From the NCBI GenBank assembly GCA_963930055.1, contig CAWVKS010000007.1, positions 186,001 through 250,000 on the forward strand: a stretch of 64,000 nt of DNA, given 5' to 3'. A program made the position numbers and the translations under genes. Position 1 is the first letter of the stretch. Every line of letters starts with the position of its first letter. Below, one piece after another: positions 26,199 through 34,761 of this stretch. This DNA is from Pullichristensenella sp963930055. GTDB taxonomy: Bacteria; Bacillota; Clostridia; Christensenellales; Aristaeellaceae. The notes beneath the pieces are model-generated. The model did no database searches. It saw only the letters and a list, made by a program, of their open reading frames with translations, and had not been told where the DNA came from.

Positions 26199-26470
26199 GC
26201 CTTCCGCGCGCTCCCGCCTGGGAAAAGGGAACGGGCGCCGGGGGGAGACGTCGGGCGGCTGCGGATGTTCCCCCGTCCCCTCCACCATGGCGCGCCTTCC
26301 TCGTCCCCGCCGCATCCCGTTCCCGCCGGTCGCCCGGCAGCATCAGTATAGCGGTTTTCGCGGCAGACGCACAGAGAAAAACGTCAGAATGTACGTTTGC
26401 GGCGGCGAACTGTCGCCAAACGGCGCTGAACGGCGCGGCGGGGGTGCAAAGAACCTCCGCCGCCGATTTG

Positions 26471-27370
26471 TCATGCCTGGATCTGCCCGAAGATGCCGGC
26501 CCTTTGGGCGGCCTCGACGAGCGCCTGGCCGATCCTGTCCGGGGTTTCGGCCACGACCGCGCCGGCTTCGCGCAGGGCGGAGACTTTGCCCGCCGCCGTG
26601 CCCTTGCCGCCGGAAATGATCGCGCCCGCGTGCCCCATCCGCTTGCCCGCCGGTGCCGTGCGCCCGCCAATGAACGCCGCCATGGGTTTCCCGGGGTGCG
26701 ATTTCAGCCATTCCGCCGCTTCCTCTTCCCCGCTGCCGCCGATCTCGCCGATCAGCACCATCGCCAGCGTCTCCGGGTCGTCGTAAAACGCGTCCAGCAC
26801 CTCCACAAAGCCCGTGCCCTTCACCGGGTCCCCGCCGATGCCCACCGCCGTGGACTGGCCGATGCCGCGCATCGTCAGCTGGTTCACCGCCTCGTAGGTC
26901 AGCGTCCCAGAGCGCGAAACCACGCCCACGCGGCCGCGCTTGCAGATGTAGCCCGGCATGATGCCCAGTTTGCACTCGCCCGGCGTGATCAGGCCGGGGC
27001 AGTTGGGCCCGATCAGGCGCGCCGCCTTGCCCCGCAAATGTTCCTTGACCTTCACCATGTCCTGCACGGGGATGCCCTCGGTGATGCACACCACCAATTC
27101 CATGCCCGCGTCGATGGCTTCCAATATGCTCTCCCCCGCCGCGGCCGGCGGCACGTAGAGGATGCTGGCGTTCGCGCCCGTACCTTCGCGCCCTTCCCTG
27201 ACCGTATCGAACACCGGCAGACCGAGACATTCCGCGCCGCCCTTGCCGGGCGTCACGCCGCCGACGATCTTCGTCCCGTAGGCGAGCATCTGCTCCGCGT
27301 GGAAGCGCCCCTGGCTTCCGGTCATCCCCTGCACCAGCACGCGCGTGTCCCTGTTTACGTAGATACTCAT
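26471..27370 (-). CDS. sucD: Succinate--CoA ligase, alpha subunit
   Basis: A 299-residue alpha subunit. It has a CoA-binding Rossmann region (VLVQGMTGSQGRFHAEQML, about 11-29), GGVTPGKGG, IGPNCPGLITPGECKLGIMP and SRSGTLTYEA. The phosphorylated His is in MGHAGAIISGGKGTA (about 246-260). It interconverts succinyl-CoA and succinate with NTP formation or use. It overlaps sucC by 4 bases (ATGA) and ends the korDABC-sucCD operon. In this context it probably runs toward succinyl-CoA. Confidence 0.96.
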   Translation of the reverse strand: MSIYVNRDTRVLVQGMTGSQGRFHAEQMLAYGTKIVGGVTPGKGGAECLGLPVFDTVREGREGTGANASILYVPPAAAGESILEAIDAGMELVVCITEGIPVQDMVKVKEHLRGKAARLIGPNCPGLITPGECKLGIMPGYICKRGRVGVVSRSGTLTYEAVNQLTMRGIGQSTAVGIGGDPVKGTGFVEVLDAFYDDPETLAMVLIGEIGGSGEEEAAEWLKSHPGKPMAAFIGGRTAPAGKRMGHAGAIISGGKGTAAGKVSALREAGAVVAETPDRIGQALVEAAQRAGIFGQIQA

Positions 27371-28539
27371 GCGCCCGCCCCCTTTGCCAGGCGGCAGGCC
27401 TTTTCCGCCCCGTCCGCCATGTCCGCCGCCGCGACGATGTTCAGGCCGCTTCCCGCCAGGATGCCCTTCCCCGCCTCCGCGTTCGTGCCCTCCAGTCGCA
27501 CCACCAGCGGCACCTGTACCGCCAGCTTGCGCGCCGCCTCCACCACGCCCTCGGCGATCACGTCGCAGCGCATGATGCCGCCGAAAATGTTGATGAATAT
27601 GCATTTGACCTTGCTGTCAGCAAGGAGGATGGAAAACGCGCCCGCGACCTTTTCCGCCGTGGCGCTGCCGCCCACGTCCAGAAAATTGGCCGGGCTGCCG
27701 CCGAAGGATTGGATGATGTCCATCGTCGCCATGGCCAGGCCCGCGCCGTTGACCATGCAGCCGATATCCCCATCCAGGCCGATATAATTGAGGTCGTACT
27801 TCGCCGCCTCCGCTTCGCGCGCGTCCTCCTCGTTGGGGTCGCGCATCGCGGCGATATCCGCGTGGCGGAAAAGCGCGTTGTCGTCAAAGTTGACCTTCGC
27901 GTCCGCGGCGACCAGGTTGCCCTCGCCGTCCACGGCCAGCGGGTTGATCTCCACCAGCGAACAGTCCTTCTCCGTGAACAGGCGGTAGAGGTTTTTGCAC
28001 AGGGGTATGAACTGCTTGACCTCTGCCTGCGCAAGGCCGAGCTTCTTGCCCATTTCCCGCGCCTGATAGCCGGTCATGCCCAGATACGGGTCGATCTCCT
28101 GCGTGAATATTTTCTCCGGGGACGTCTTTGCCGTTTCCTCGATCTCCATGCCCCCGGCGGGGGAGGCGATGAGCACCGTCCGACCGCGCGCGCCGTCCAC
28201 GGTGAGGGAAAGATAGTATTCCCGCGCGATCTTGACGGCGCGGCTGACCAGTACCTTTTGCACCACGCGCCCCTGCGGCCCGGTCTGCTTCGTCACCAGT
28301 GTCATGCCGAGGATCCCGCCCGCCTTTTGCGCCGCTTCCTCCGGGGTGTTGGCAAATTTCACGCCGCCCGCCTTGCCGCGCCCGCCGGAGTGTACCTGCG
28401 CCTTGACGACGAAGGGCCCGCTTTGCAGCGCCCGGGCGACAGCCTCCGCCTCCGCGGGGGTCGAGGCGGACCCGCCCTCCGGCACGCGCACGCCATAGGC
28501 GGATAACAGCGCCGCCGCCTGGTATTCGTGTATCTTCAT
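27367..28539 (-). CDS. sucC: Succinate--CoA ligase, beta subunit
   Basis: A 390-residue beta subunit. It has an ATP-grasp domain (MKIHEYQAAALLSAYGVRVP start; VKAQVHSGGRGKAGGVK), EINPLAVDGEGNLVAADAKV (metal site) and the C-terminal CoA-ligase domain with GDIGCMVNGAGLAMATMD and IFGGIMRCD. It lies 10 bases after korC and overlaps sucD. It partners with SucD in a heterotetramer. Nucleotide specificity (ATP or GTP) was not resolved. Confidence 0.96.
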   Translation of the reverse strand: MKIHEYQAAALLSAYGVRVPEGGSASTPAEAEAVARALQSGPFVVKAQVHSGGRGKAGGVKFANTPEEAAQKAGGILGMTLVTKQTGPQGRVVQKVLVSRAVKIAREYYLSLTVDGARGRTVLIASPAGGMEIEETAKTSPEKIFTQEIDPYLGMTGYQAREMGKKLGLAQAEVKQFIPLCKNLYRLFTEKDCSLVEINPLAVDGEGNLVAADAKVNFDDNALFRHADIAAMRDPNEEDAREAEAAKYDLNYIGLDGDIGCMVNGAGLAMATMDIIQSFGGSPANFLDVGGSATAEKVAGAFSILLADSKVKCIFINIFGGIMRCDVIAEGVVEAARKLAVQVPLVVRLEGTNAEAGKGILAGSGLNIVAAADMADGAEKACRLAKGAGA

Positions 28540-28549
28540 AAATTCCTCC

Positions 28550-29119
28550 TTACGGCAGCGTCACCGTCCACTTTGCCGACGCGCCCAGCTTCATGCCCTC
28601 GGTGAGGGCCAGCATGTTGACTTCCTCGGTGCCCCTGGGGATGTGCATCTTCACCGCCTCGCGCAGCGTGTCCTCCGGGGCGATGGCGAGCAATTCGTTG
28701 ATCGCGCCCACGGCGACGATGTTCGCCGTCATCGGCTTGCCGACCACGCGCGTGGCCGTGTGGAGGATGGGCAGGGACACGACGTTGTAACTGCCCAGGT
28801 CGTCCGGCTCCAGCAGGGACTTGTCGATCATGATGAGCGCGTCCTCCGAGGTGTTGGCGCCGAATTTGTCCAGCGACGCCTGCGTCAGCGTCAGCAAAAA
28901 ATCCGGCTGCATCACCTTGGGGTAGGTGATCTCGTTTTCGTCCACCACAAGCTCTGCGCGGCAGAGGCCACCGCGCGCCTCAGGGCCGTAGGACTGGCTC
29001 TGCGCCACACGCTTGCCGGCGAGGAACGCCGCCTCCGCGAGTATGATGGAACAGAGGATCACGCCCTGCCCGCCCGAGCCGGCAAAGCGCATCTCATAGC
29101 GCGTTTTCTTTTCCTTCAC
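28550..29119 (-). CDS. korC: 2-oxoglutarate:ferredoxin oxidoreductase, gamma subunit
   Basis: A 189-residue POR_N-type gamma subunit: EMRFAGSGGQGVILCSIILAEAA at the N-terminus, YGPEARGGLCRAELVVDENEI, and VGAINELLAIAPEDTLREAV. It overlaps korB by 4 bases. It completes the four-subunit Kor/Oor set that makes 2-oxoglutarate from succinyl-CoA and CO2 using reduced ferredoxin, or the reverse. The linked sucCD supports 2-oxoglutarate as the substrate over branched-chain 2-oxoacids. Confidence 0.92.
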   Translation of the reverse strand: MKEKKTRYEMRFAGSGGQGVILCSIILAEAAFLAGKRVAQSQSYGPEARGGLCRAELVVDENEITYPKVMQPDFLLTLTQASLDKFGANTSEDALIMIDKSLLEPDDLGSYNVVSLPILHTATRVVGKPMTANIVAVGAINELLAIAPEDTLREAVKMHIPRGTEEVNMLALTEGMKLGASAKWTVTLP

Positions 29120-29940
29120 GCCTTCGCACCTCCCGCCGCCGCGATGATCTTATCGTATTCCTTCGTGTATTCAGGGCGCTCGCAGCGCGAGAGCTCGCCG
29201 TAGACGATCTTGCCCTTGAGCTCCTCAGCGCTCATGGAGCGCGCCTTCAAAGCAGGCACGGCGTTGTCGCGCTGCCACTTGAGCATCTCCACCGCGTCGC
29301 CCTTCTTGTTCTTGCGGCCGTAGTAGGTGGGGCAGACGGAGACGCACTCGACCAGGGAAAAGCCCTCGTGGGTAATGGCGTTTTCAATGAGCTTCACCGT
29401 CTGCGGCACGTGGTAGGCCGTGCCCCGCGCCGTGTAGGTCGCGCCCGCGGCCTCGGCGAGCTTGGGGATGTCGAAATCCGGGTCTATGCTGCCGTAGGGC
29501 GCGGTGGTGGCGAAGTCGCCTGTGGGCGTGGTCGGCGAAAACTGGCCGCCGGTCATGCCGTAGATGTTGTTGTTGAACACCACCACGGCCATGTCGATAT
29601 TGCGCCGGGCGGCGTGGATGAGGTGGTTGCCGCCGATGGCGGTGGCGTCGCCGTCGCCGGTGATGACGACGACCTTCAGGTGCGGCTTGGCCATTTTGAT
29701 GCCGGTGGCGAAGGCGATGGCGCGGCCGTGGGTGGTGTGCAGCGTGTCAAAGTTCATGTAGCCCGCCGCGCGCGAGGAACAGCCGATGCCGGAGACGATG
29801 ACCACGTCCTTTTTGTCCAGCTTCAGGTTGTCGATGGCCAGCGCCACATCGCGCATGAGGATGCCGTGGCCGCAGCCCGCGCACCAGATGTGCGGCAGGC
29901 GCTCTTCGCGCATGTACGTTTCAATGAGCCTGCTGGCCAT
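29116..29940 (-). CDS. korB: 2-oxoglutarate:ferredoxin oxidoreductase, beta (TPP-binding) subunit
   Basis: A 274-residue beta subunit with the Cys-containing WCAGCGHGI (about 19-27) and SGIGCSSRAAGYMNFDTLHTTHGRA. The TPP/Mg loop is VVITGDGDATAIGGNHLIHAARRN, and NNNIYGMTGGQFSPTTP follows. It catalyses TPP-dependent oxidative decarboxylation or its reversal. The ATG shares its A with the korA stop (TAATG), with GGAGG upstream. Confidence 0.95.
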   Translation of the reverse strand: MASRLIETYMREERLPHIWCAGCGHGILMRDVALAIDNLKLDKKDVVIVSGIGCSSRAAGYMNFDTLHTTHGRAIAFATGIKMAKPHLKVVVITGDGDATAIGGNHLIHAARRNIDMAVVVFNNNIYGMTGGQFSPTTPTGDFATTAPYGSIDPDFDIPKLAEAAGATYTARGTAYHVPQTVKLIENAITHEGFSLVECVSVCPTYYGRKNKKGDAVEMLKWQRDNAVPALKARSMSAEELKGKIVYGELSRCERPEYTKEYDKIIAAAGGAKA

Positions 29941-31112
29941 TACCTTGCCACCTCCCTGATCTTTTTGTAGATCTCGCCGGGCTTGAGGATGGTGCCGTTG
30001 ACTTTGCCGATGTGGTGCACCTCGCACCTGCCCGCCGCCACGCGCTCCACTTCCAGCTTCATCTGCCCGTAGTTGAGCTCGGCGACGACGATGTGCTCCA
30101 CCTGGTCGCAGATCTTTGAAAGCGCTTCCTCCGGGAACGGCCAGACCGTCACCGGGCGGAACATGCCGACGCGGAACTCGTCCAGACGCGCCGCGTCCAC
30201 CGCCGCGCGGGCGCTGCGCGCCGTGCCGCCGAAGGAGACCACGCACACCTGCGCGTCGTCCAGCTTGTACGTCTCGTATTTCTCGATGTCGCCAAGGTTG
30301 TTTTCGACCTTTTTCATGATGCGCGTGCACTGGCGGTTGGCCTTGACCGGGGAATTGGTGGGGAAACCCCAGTTATCGTGGATCAGGCCGGTGATATTGT
30401 AAAAAACGCCCTCGCCAAACGGCGTGATGCGCGGCACCTGCTCGCGCGGCACGATGTCATAGGGCATGGAGGCCTGCTCGGGGTCGGCCTTGGTGAGGCG
30501 ATCGAAGAGTTTGATCTCCTCCGGCTCAAAAAGCTCGATGCCCTCGCGCATGTGGCCGACGATCTCGTCCATGAGCAGGATCACCGGCACGCGGTATTCC
30601 TCGGCGAGGTTGAAGCAGCGGATGGTCTCCGAATAGGCCTCCTGCACGCTCCAGGGCGAGATGGCGATCACCGGGTGGTCGCCGTGCGTGCCCCAGCGCG
30701 CCTGCATGTAGTCGCCCTGCGAGGGCGAAGTCGGCAGGCCCGTGGAGGGGCCGGAGCGCTGCACATCCACCACCACGCAGGGGATCTCCGCCAGCGCCGC
30801 GAAGCCTATGTTCTCCTGTTTCAGCGAAAAACCGGGGCCGGAGGTGGCCGTCATGGACTTGACGCCTGCCACCGACGCGCCGATGACCGCCGCCATGCTC
30901 GCCAGCTCGTCCTCCATCTGGATGAACTTGCCGCCCACGCGGGGCAGTTTCAGCGCGCAGCCCTCGGCAATCTCCGTGGAGGGCGTAATGGGATAGCCGG
31001 CGAAAAAGCGCATGCCCGCCGCCAGGGCGCCTTCGACCACCGCTTCGTTGCCCTGTAACAACGCCCGGCGGTGCTTGCGCGCTGTTTTCGCCTCCTGCAT
31101 GACCTGCGTCAT
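29940..31112 (-). CDS. korA: 2-oxoglutarate:ferredoxin oxidoreductase, alpha subunit
   Basis: A 390-residue alpha subunit with LLQGNEAVVEGALAAGMRFFAGYPITPSTE at the N-terminus, MEDELASMAAVIGAS, TATSGPGFSLKQE and RSGPSTGLPTSPSQGD. This is the hallmark of KorA/VorB-type subunits, including the YPITPS motif. The start at 31112 overlaps the korD stop (ATGA); a longer frame upstream would run into korD and has no ribosome site. It binds the pyrimidine side of TPP together with KorB. Confidence 0.95.
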   Translation of the reverse strand: MTQVMQEAKTARKHRRALLQGNEAVVEGALAAGMRFFAGYPITPSTEIAEGCALKLPRVGGKFIQMEDELASMAAVIGASVAGVKSMTATSGPGFSLKQENIGFAALAEIPCVVVDVQRSGPSTGLPTSPSQGDYMQARWGTHGDHPVIAISPWSVQEAYSETIRCFNLAEEYRVPVILLMDEIVGHMREGIELFEPEEIKLFDRLTKADPEQASMPYDIVPREQVPRITPFGEGVFYNITGLIHDNWGFPTNSPVKANRQCTRIMKKVENNLGDIEKYETYKLDDAQVCVVSFGGTARSARAAVDAARLDEFRVGMFRPVTVWPFPEEALSKICDQVEHIVVAELNYGQMKLEVERVAAGRCEVHHIGKVNGTILKPGEIYKKIREVAR

Positions 31113-31351
31113 TTCGCCGCGCCCCCTTCCGTCGCCGCGCCGCTCCATTCCTCATCGACGTCCAGCCATATGGCGTAGTCCGGGCAGCGCATCTCGCACA
31201 GCCCGCAGCGCGTGCATTTTTCCGGCTCCAAAATGCGTATCTTCTGTTTTACCAGCCCCAGCACCCCCTGCGGGCAGAACGCCACGCAGATGCCGCAGCC
31301 CTTGCACCAGCGCGCATTGGTGAACACGCGCTTTCCTTCCCGTTCCATCAT
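31109..31351 (-). CDS. korD: 2-oxoglutarate:ferredoxin oxidoreductase, delta (2x[4Fe-4S]) subunit
   Basis: An 80-residue ferredoxin subunit with two clusters: CKGCGICVAFCPQGVL (about 16-31) and CTRCGLCEMRCPDYAI (about 46-61). It passes electrons between KorABC and soluble ferredoxin. AAAGGAG lies 7 bases before an ATGATG start. It is the first gene of the kor-suc operon, just behind a canonical promoter. Confidence 0.93.
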   Translation of the reverse strand: MMEREGKRVFTNARWCKGCGICVAFCPQGVLGLVKQKIRILEPEKCTRCGLCEMRCPDYAIWLDVDEEWSGAATEGGAAK

Positions 31352-31397
31352 TCGCTCGCTCCTTTTGCGTTGTTGGAGTCACCTTGGGAACGACTTC

Positions 31398-31426
31398 ATT
31401 ATAAAGGAAAACGATGCAAAACGCAA
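31398..31426 (-). promoter_or_regulatory. Promoter of korDABC-sucCD
   Basis: On the minus strand: TTGCGT (31421-31426), 17-base spacer, TATAAT (31398-31403), 46 bases before korD. Confidence 0.8.
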
Positions 31427-31502
31427 CATTCTTGGTTGATTTTTGCTAGAAAAGCCTGCAAAAATATTCCGAAAGGGAAACGTTAATGCGTAGCCGTTAA
31501 TG

Positions 31503-31534
31503 CAAAAACGGCGGGGCGCGCAGCGTCCGCCGTT
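31503..31534 (-). terminator. Intrinsic terminator after the DUF975 gene
   Basis: A minus-strand AACGGCGG / CCGCCGTT stem with a 12-base loop ends in a TTTTTG tract. Confidence 0.7.
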
Positions 31535-31547
31535 GGGCAGCCGGAAG

Positions 31548-32630
31548 TCAGTCTTTCAAGGCCTGCCGCGTTTCCAGATCGCGGAAGAAGGCGAATCCGC
31601 CGGCGGATACGTAGCTGGAGAGGAACGCGGCGCAGATGTACATCAGGAACCCGTAGAGCGCCGTTTGCAGGGATGGGGCGACGGCGCAGTTGCGCAGAAA
31701 AGCGACAAAGCTTCTGATTGCGACCGCTTCCAATAGGTACCAGCCGATATAGCTGAGCGAAAAGCGGAAATACGCCGCCTTGTTGCCCCGCATGCGCTCG
31801 CGGCTGAGGCGCAGCGCCTCGCGGACGCGCAGCCGCGGCTCTTTCCAGAGCAGATAAGGCGCCATGGCGTAGCGGAGCATGGCGACGGCATAATAGAAGA
31901 TCAGCGCCAGCACCGCGACGGACAGCGGCAGCATCACGTCGCCGGAAAGCAGGCCAAAATCCCGCGCGGAGGCAAGCAACGGCCACAGGGCGATGAGCCA
32001 CTCCCCGGTGAGGAACGCGGTACAGACGCTCAGCCACAGAGCGCGCGGCAGTTGCCGCAGGCGGGAAAAAAGCTGGCGCAGCGTGGGCTTTTTGCCGCTG
32101 AAGGCGGCGTGCAGATTTTCATACTGCCCCAACTGCAACGCGGGGGTGAGCAGCGCGGAAACAAGCGTCAGCGCCAGGCCCACGAGCCAGAACGCCGGTT
32201 CCGCGCGGAAAAAGCCCGTCCACGCGGACAAGAGCTGCGGCATGTCCGGCCCATCAGGGACATGGGAGATCAGCGCCGATCGCCGCGCCCAGACGGACGT
32301 ATGCGCGCGCGTCAAAGGGCCGAGATCGACGCTGAGGTCGATGCAGTACTCGGTCTGCGGGCCGTCTGCCGCGCTGATAAAATCATCGTATCCTTCCGGC
32401 AGCGTGGCGTCCGCCGCAACGGTCGCACCGTCTGAGACGCGCGTTTCGGCGGTCATGTCGCCAACGCTGAGCCGCGCGTTGTATAGAAGCGTAATCACCA
32501 GGCAGATCAGCGCCATGCGCAGCCACTTGCCGCGCAATGCCTCGCGGCCGGCTGCGCGCAACTGGCGGGCGGTGGGGCGACTGTTCCCTTCAGGGTGCGC
32601 GCTCGCTCCCGCCATGTTTTTCTCTGACAT
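31548..32630 (-). CDS. DUF975-family integral membrane protein
   Basis: A 360-residue polytopic protein. After a Pro/Arg-rich start comes TARQLRAAGREALRGKWLRMALICLVITLLY (first membrane segment, about 36-50). A soluble segment of about 80 residues follows, then several hydrophobic helices (LVGLALTLVSALLTPALQLGQYENL, about 145-170; SVAVLALIFYYAVAML). The ALQLGQYENLHAAFSGKKP and KEPRLRVREALRLSRERMRGNK motifs are typical of DUF975/YciC-like proteins. Function unknown. GGGGAGGGG precedes the ATG. It lies 27 bases after the GNAT gene. Confidence 0.75.
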   Translation of the reverse strand: MSEKNMAGASAHPEGNSRPTARQLRAAGREALRGKWLRMALICLVITLLYNARLSVGDMTAETRVSDGATVAADATLPEGYDDFISAADGPQTEYCIDLSVDLGPLTRAHTSVWARRSALISHVPDGPDMPQLLSAWTGFFRAEPAFWLVGLALTLVSALLTPALQLGQYENLHAAFSGKKPTLRQLFSRLRQLPRALWLSVCTAFLTGEWLIALWPLLASARDFGLLSGDVMLPLSVAVLALIFYYAVAMLRYAMAPYLLWKEPRLRVREALRLSRERMRGNKAAYFRFSLSYIGWYLLEAVAIRSFVAFLRNCAVAPSLQTALYGFLMYICAAFLSSYVSAGGFAFFRDLETRQALKD

Positions 32631-32657
32631 GCGCTTCCCCTCCCCCAACGCTCCGGG

Positions 32658-33152
32658 CTACAAAAGCGCCTCGAAGCTGTAAAAATCAACGCCGTGGAGG
32701 TTCACATTTTGCAGCTGGCGATGGCCGAGGCCGGTGTATATCCTGTAAGCGGCGGTGTTGTTGCAGGCGCAGAGGTAGCGCATGGCCTCGACGCCCTGCG
32801 CGCGCAGAAGCTCCATGCCGCCGAGGAAATAGGCCCTGGCGCGGCCCTTGCCCTGCAACGCGGGCGAGAGGCAGAAGCGGCAGGCCTCCACGGCGCGCTC
32901 TACCATCGTCCAGGAAATGCCGAGGCCGTCGAGGTCGTAGGGGTGCATGTAGGTGATGGCGGCGACGATCCCGCCGTCCTCGCGCCAGACGTAGAGATAG
33001 CCGCCCGCGAGGTCGTCGCGGATGGTCTGGGCGTTGGGATAGTCCTCGTCCCAGTGGGAATGGCCGCTTTGGTTGGCGGCGGCGGCAGCGGCGCGGTAGA
33101 GGGCGAGGACCTCCGCCGCGTCCGCGTTCGTGGCCCGTTCCGGCCTGTTCAT
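32658..33152 (-). CDS. GNAT-family N-acetyltransferase
   Basis: A 164-residue GNAT fold: RATNADAAEVLALYRAAAAA start, WREDGGIVAAITYM (beta strands), CRFCLSPALQGKGRARAYFLGGMELL (about 91-116, acetyl-CoA loop) and CNNTAAYRIYTGLGHRQL. Substrate unknown. It lies 19 bases after the ACT-domain gene and is probably in the same transcript. Confidence 0.85.
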   Translation of the reverse strand: MNRPERATNADAAEVLALYRAAAAAANQSGHSHWDEDYPNAQTIRDDLAGGYLYVWREDGGIVAAITYMHPYDLDGLGISWTMVERAVEACRFCLSPALQGKGRARAYFLGGMELLRAQGVEAMRYLCACNNTAAYRIYTGLGHRQLQNVNLHGVDFYSFEALL

Positions 33153-33171
33153 GGTCGTTCCCCCTTTTTCG

Positions 33172-33609
33172 TCACTCCACAGCCACCAGCCGCAGCGATT
33201 CCACGCCCGGCACCTGCGAAAGCGTATCGAGCATGGCGTCCAGCGTGTCGCTCAATTCCGAGATGTCCATGGAGATGGTGACGCTGGCGCGGTCGTGGAT
33301 GGGGAGGCTCTGGGTGATGGTGAGTATATTGACGGCAAAGCCCGTGAGGCGGTTGAGCACCTTGGAGAGCACGCCGCTTTGGTGGTCGAGCATCAGAAGC
33401 AGCACGGCCTTGCGCCCGGCGGTGAGGCTGGTGGGCTCGATGACCTTGTCCTTGTACTTGTAATAGGTGCTGCGCGAGATGCCTACCTGCCCGCAGGCGC
33501 CGCTCACCTGCTGGCAAGCGCCGCTCTCCAGCAGCCTGCGCGCCTCGACCACCTTGAGAAAATAGTCCGGCAGGGCGCTTTTTTCCACGATGAGATAATC
33601 CTTGAGCAT
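33172..33609 (-). CDS. UPF0735/PheB-like ACT-domain protein
   Basis: A 145-residue protein. An N-terminal HTH-like half (LLESGACQQVSGACGQVGISRSTYYKYKDKV, about 25-55) precedes a C-terminal ACT domain (ALLLMLDHQSGVLSKVLNRLTGFAVNIL). The VEKSALPDYFLKVVEARRLL start is diagnostic of this family, which sits near aromatic or threonine pathway genes in Bacilli. It likely senses an amino acid. GGAGG precedes the ATG. It is divergent from the LCP gene. Confidence 0.9.
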   Translation of the reverse strand: MLKDYLIVEKSALPDYFLKVVEARRLLESGACQQVSGACGQVGISRSTYYKYKDKVIEPTSLTAGRKAVLLLMLDHQSGVLSKVLNRLTGFAVNILTITQSLPIHDRASVTISMDISELSDTLDAMLDTLSQVPGVESLRLVAVE

Positions 33610-33672
33610 GACGACACCTCCGAATATATGATAACACATCCGCGGCCGCAGGGGAAGCGGTTTTTTCATTGC

Positions 33673-33701
33673 TTTTCAAGCGGGTGCAAATGTGCTATAC
33701 T
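33673..33701 (+). promoter_or_regulatory. Promoter of the LCP-family gene
   Basis: TTTTCA (33673-33678), 17-base spacer, TATACT (33696-33701). The -35 is only a moderate match. Confidence 0.5.
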
Positions 33702-33741
33702 GTGTTTATCACAAAAGCGGCGCGCGGAGGGAGGCCGGGGG

Positions 33742-34749
33742 ATGTATTACGAGCCGTACAAGAAGCGGCGCGGCGACGCGCGCAGGGAAGAACGCGAGCG
33801 GCGCGGCGGCTGCCTGCCCCGGGCGCTGTGGTTTTTCGTCAAGCTCATCTTCAAGCTGGCGGTGCTGGTGGCGCTGCTGGCCGTGGTGGCCTACGCGCTG
33901 CCGCCGGGGCTTTTCAACGTGGAGCCGGAGGCTGACCTGAACATCGCCGCCGGGCTGCCGGATTCGCACGTGAACATACTGGTGCTGGGCGTGGACGCCG
34001 ACCGCGGCGCGGGCCAGCGTTCGGACACGATCATGGTCGCCTCCGTGGGCTACAACTCCCTGAAGCTGACCTCCATACTGCGGGACACGATGGTGGACAT
34101 AGACGGCCACGGGCGCGGCAAGATCAACGGCGCTTACGCCTACGGCGGCGCGGAACTGGCGCTGCGCACGGTGAACGAGACGTTTGCGATGAACATCACC
34201 AAATACGTGGTGGTGGACTACCTGACCATCGCCCGGCTGGTGGACGCGGTAGGCGGCGTGGACATCGTCATCTCCGAGGCGGAGATGGAGCAGATCAACC
34301 ACAACAACGCCCGCTACGCCGGCTCCACGGCGGTGGCGGAGGACCTGGGCTACATGCCCAGGCAGGTGCTTGAATACAGCGAGGACGGCGTGACGCCCGT
34401 GCACCTGGACGGCTTGCAGGCGCTGGGGTACGCGCGCATCCGCAAGCTGGACAGCGACTTTATGCGCACGTCGCGGCAGCGGCGCGTGGTGCAGGCGGCG
34501 CTGACGGCGCTGCGCAGCCGGTTGTACGACCCGAGGGTGTACGTGCGGCTGGCGGACGTGCTGTTCAACACCATGGAGACGAACCTAAGCGCCGTGGAGA
34601 TCGCCTCCCTGGGCATGAAGGCGCTGATGGGCGGCGAGATCGAGCAAATGCGTCTGCCGGTGGACGGCACATACGAGGACAACGGCTCGAGCATCAGCAT
34701 AGACGCGGCGGCCAACGCGCAGGCGCTGCGGGATTTCATCTACGGATAG
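33742..34749 (+). CDS. LytR-CpsA-Psr family glycopolymer transferase
   Basis: A 335-residue type II membrane protein. A basic cytoplasmic head is followed by a membrane anchor (FFVKLIFKLAVLVALLAVVAYAL, about 32-54). The extracellular LCP domain has NILVLGVDADRGAGQRSDTIMV (about 74-95), LTSILRDTMVDIDGHGRGKINGAYAYGG and the Arg-rich end HLDGLQALGYARIRKLDSDFMRTSRQRRVV. These carry the Asp/Arg residues that bind polyprenyl pyrophosphate. LCP enzymes attach teichoic acid-like or capsular polymers to peptidoglycan. The ATG has GGAGG-like sequence 10 bases upstream. It lies 12 bases upstream of the cat-like gene. Confidence 0.93.
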   Translation: MYYEPYKKRRGDARREERERRGGCLPRALWFFVKLIFKLAVLVALLAVVAYALPPGLFNVEPEADLNIAAGLPDSHVNILVLGVDADRGAGQRSDTIMVASVGYNSLKLTSILRDTMVDIDGHGRGKINGAYAYGGAELALRTVNETFAMNITKYVVVDYLTIARLVDAVGGVDIVISEAEMEQINHNNARYAGSTAVAEDLGYMPRQVLEYSEDGVTPVHLDGLQALGYARIRKLDSDFMRTSRQRRVVQAALTALRSRLYDPRVYVRLADVLFNTMETNLSAVEIASLGMKALMGGEIEQMRLPVDGTYEDNGSSISIDAAANAQALRDFIYG

Positions 34750-34761
34750 GAGGAAATTGGG

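Noticed and set aside
28550..31351. Branched-chain 2-oxoacid (VOR) identity for the four-subunit oxidoreductase
   Set aside because: Subunit motifs do not separate the two securely, but direct linkage to sucCD and the C4 pathway favours 2-oxoglutarate.
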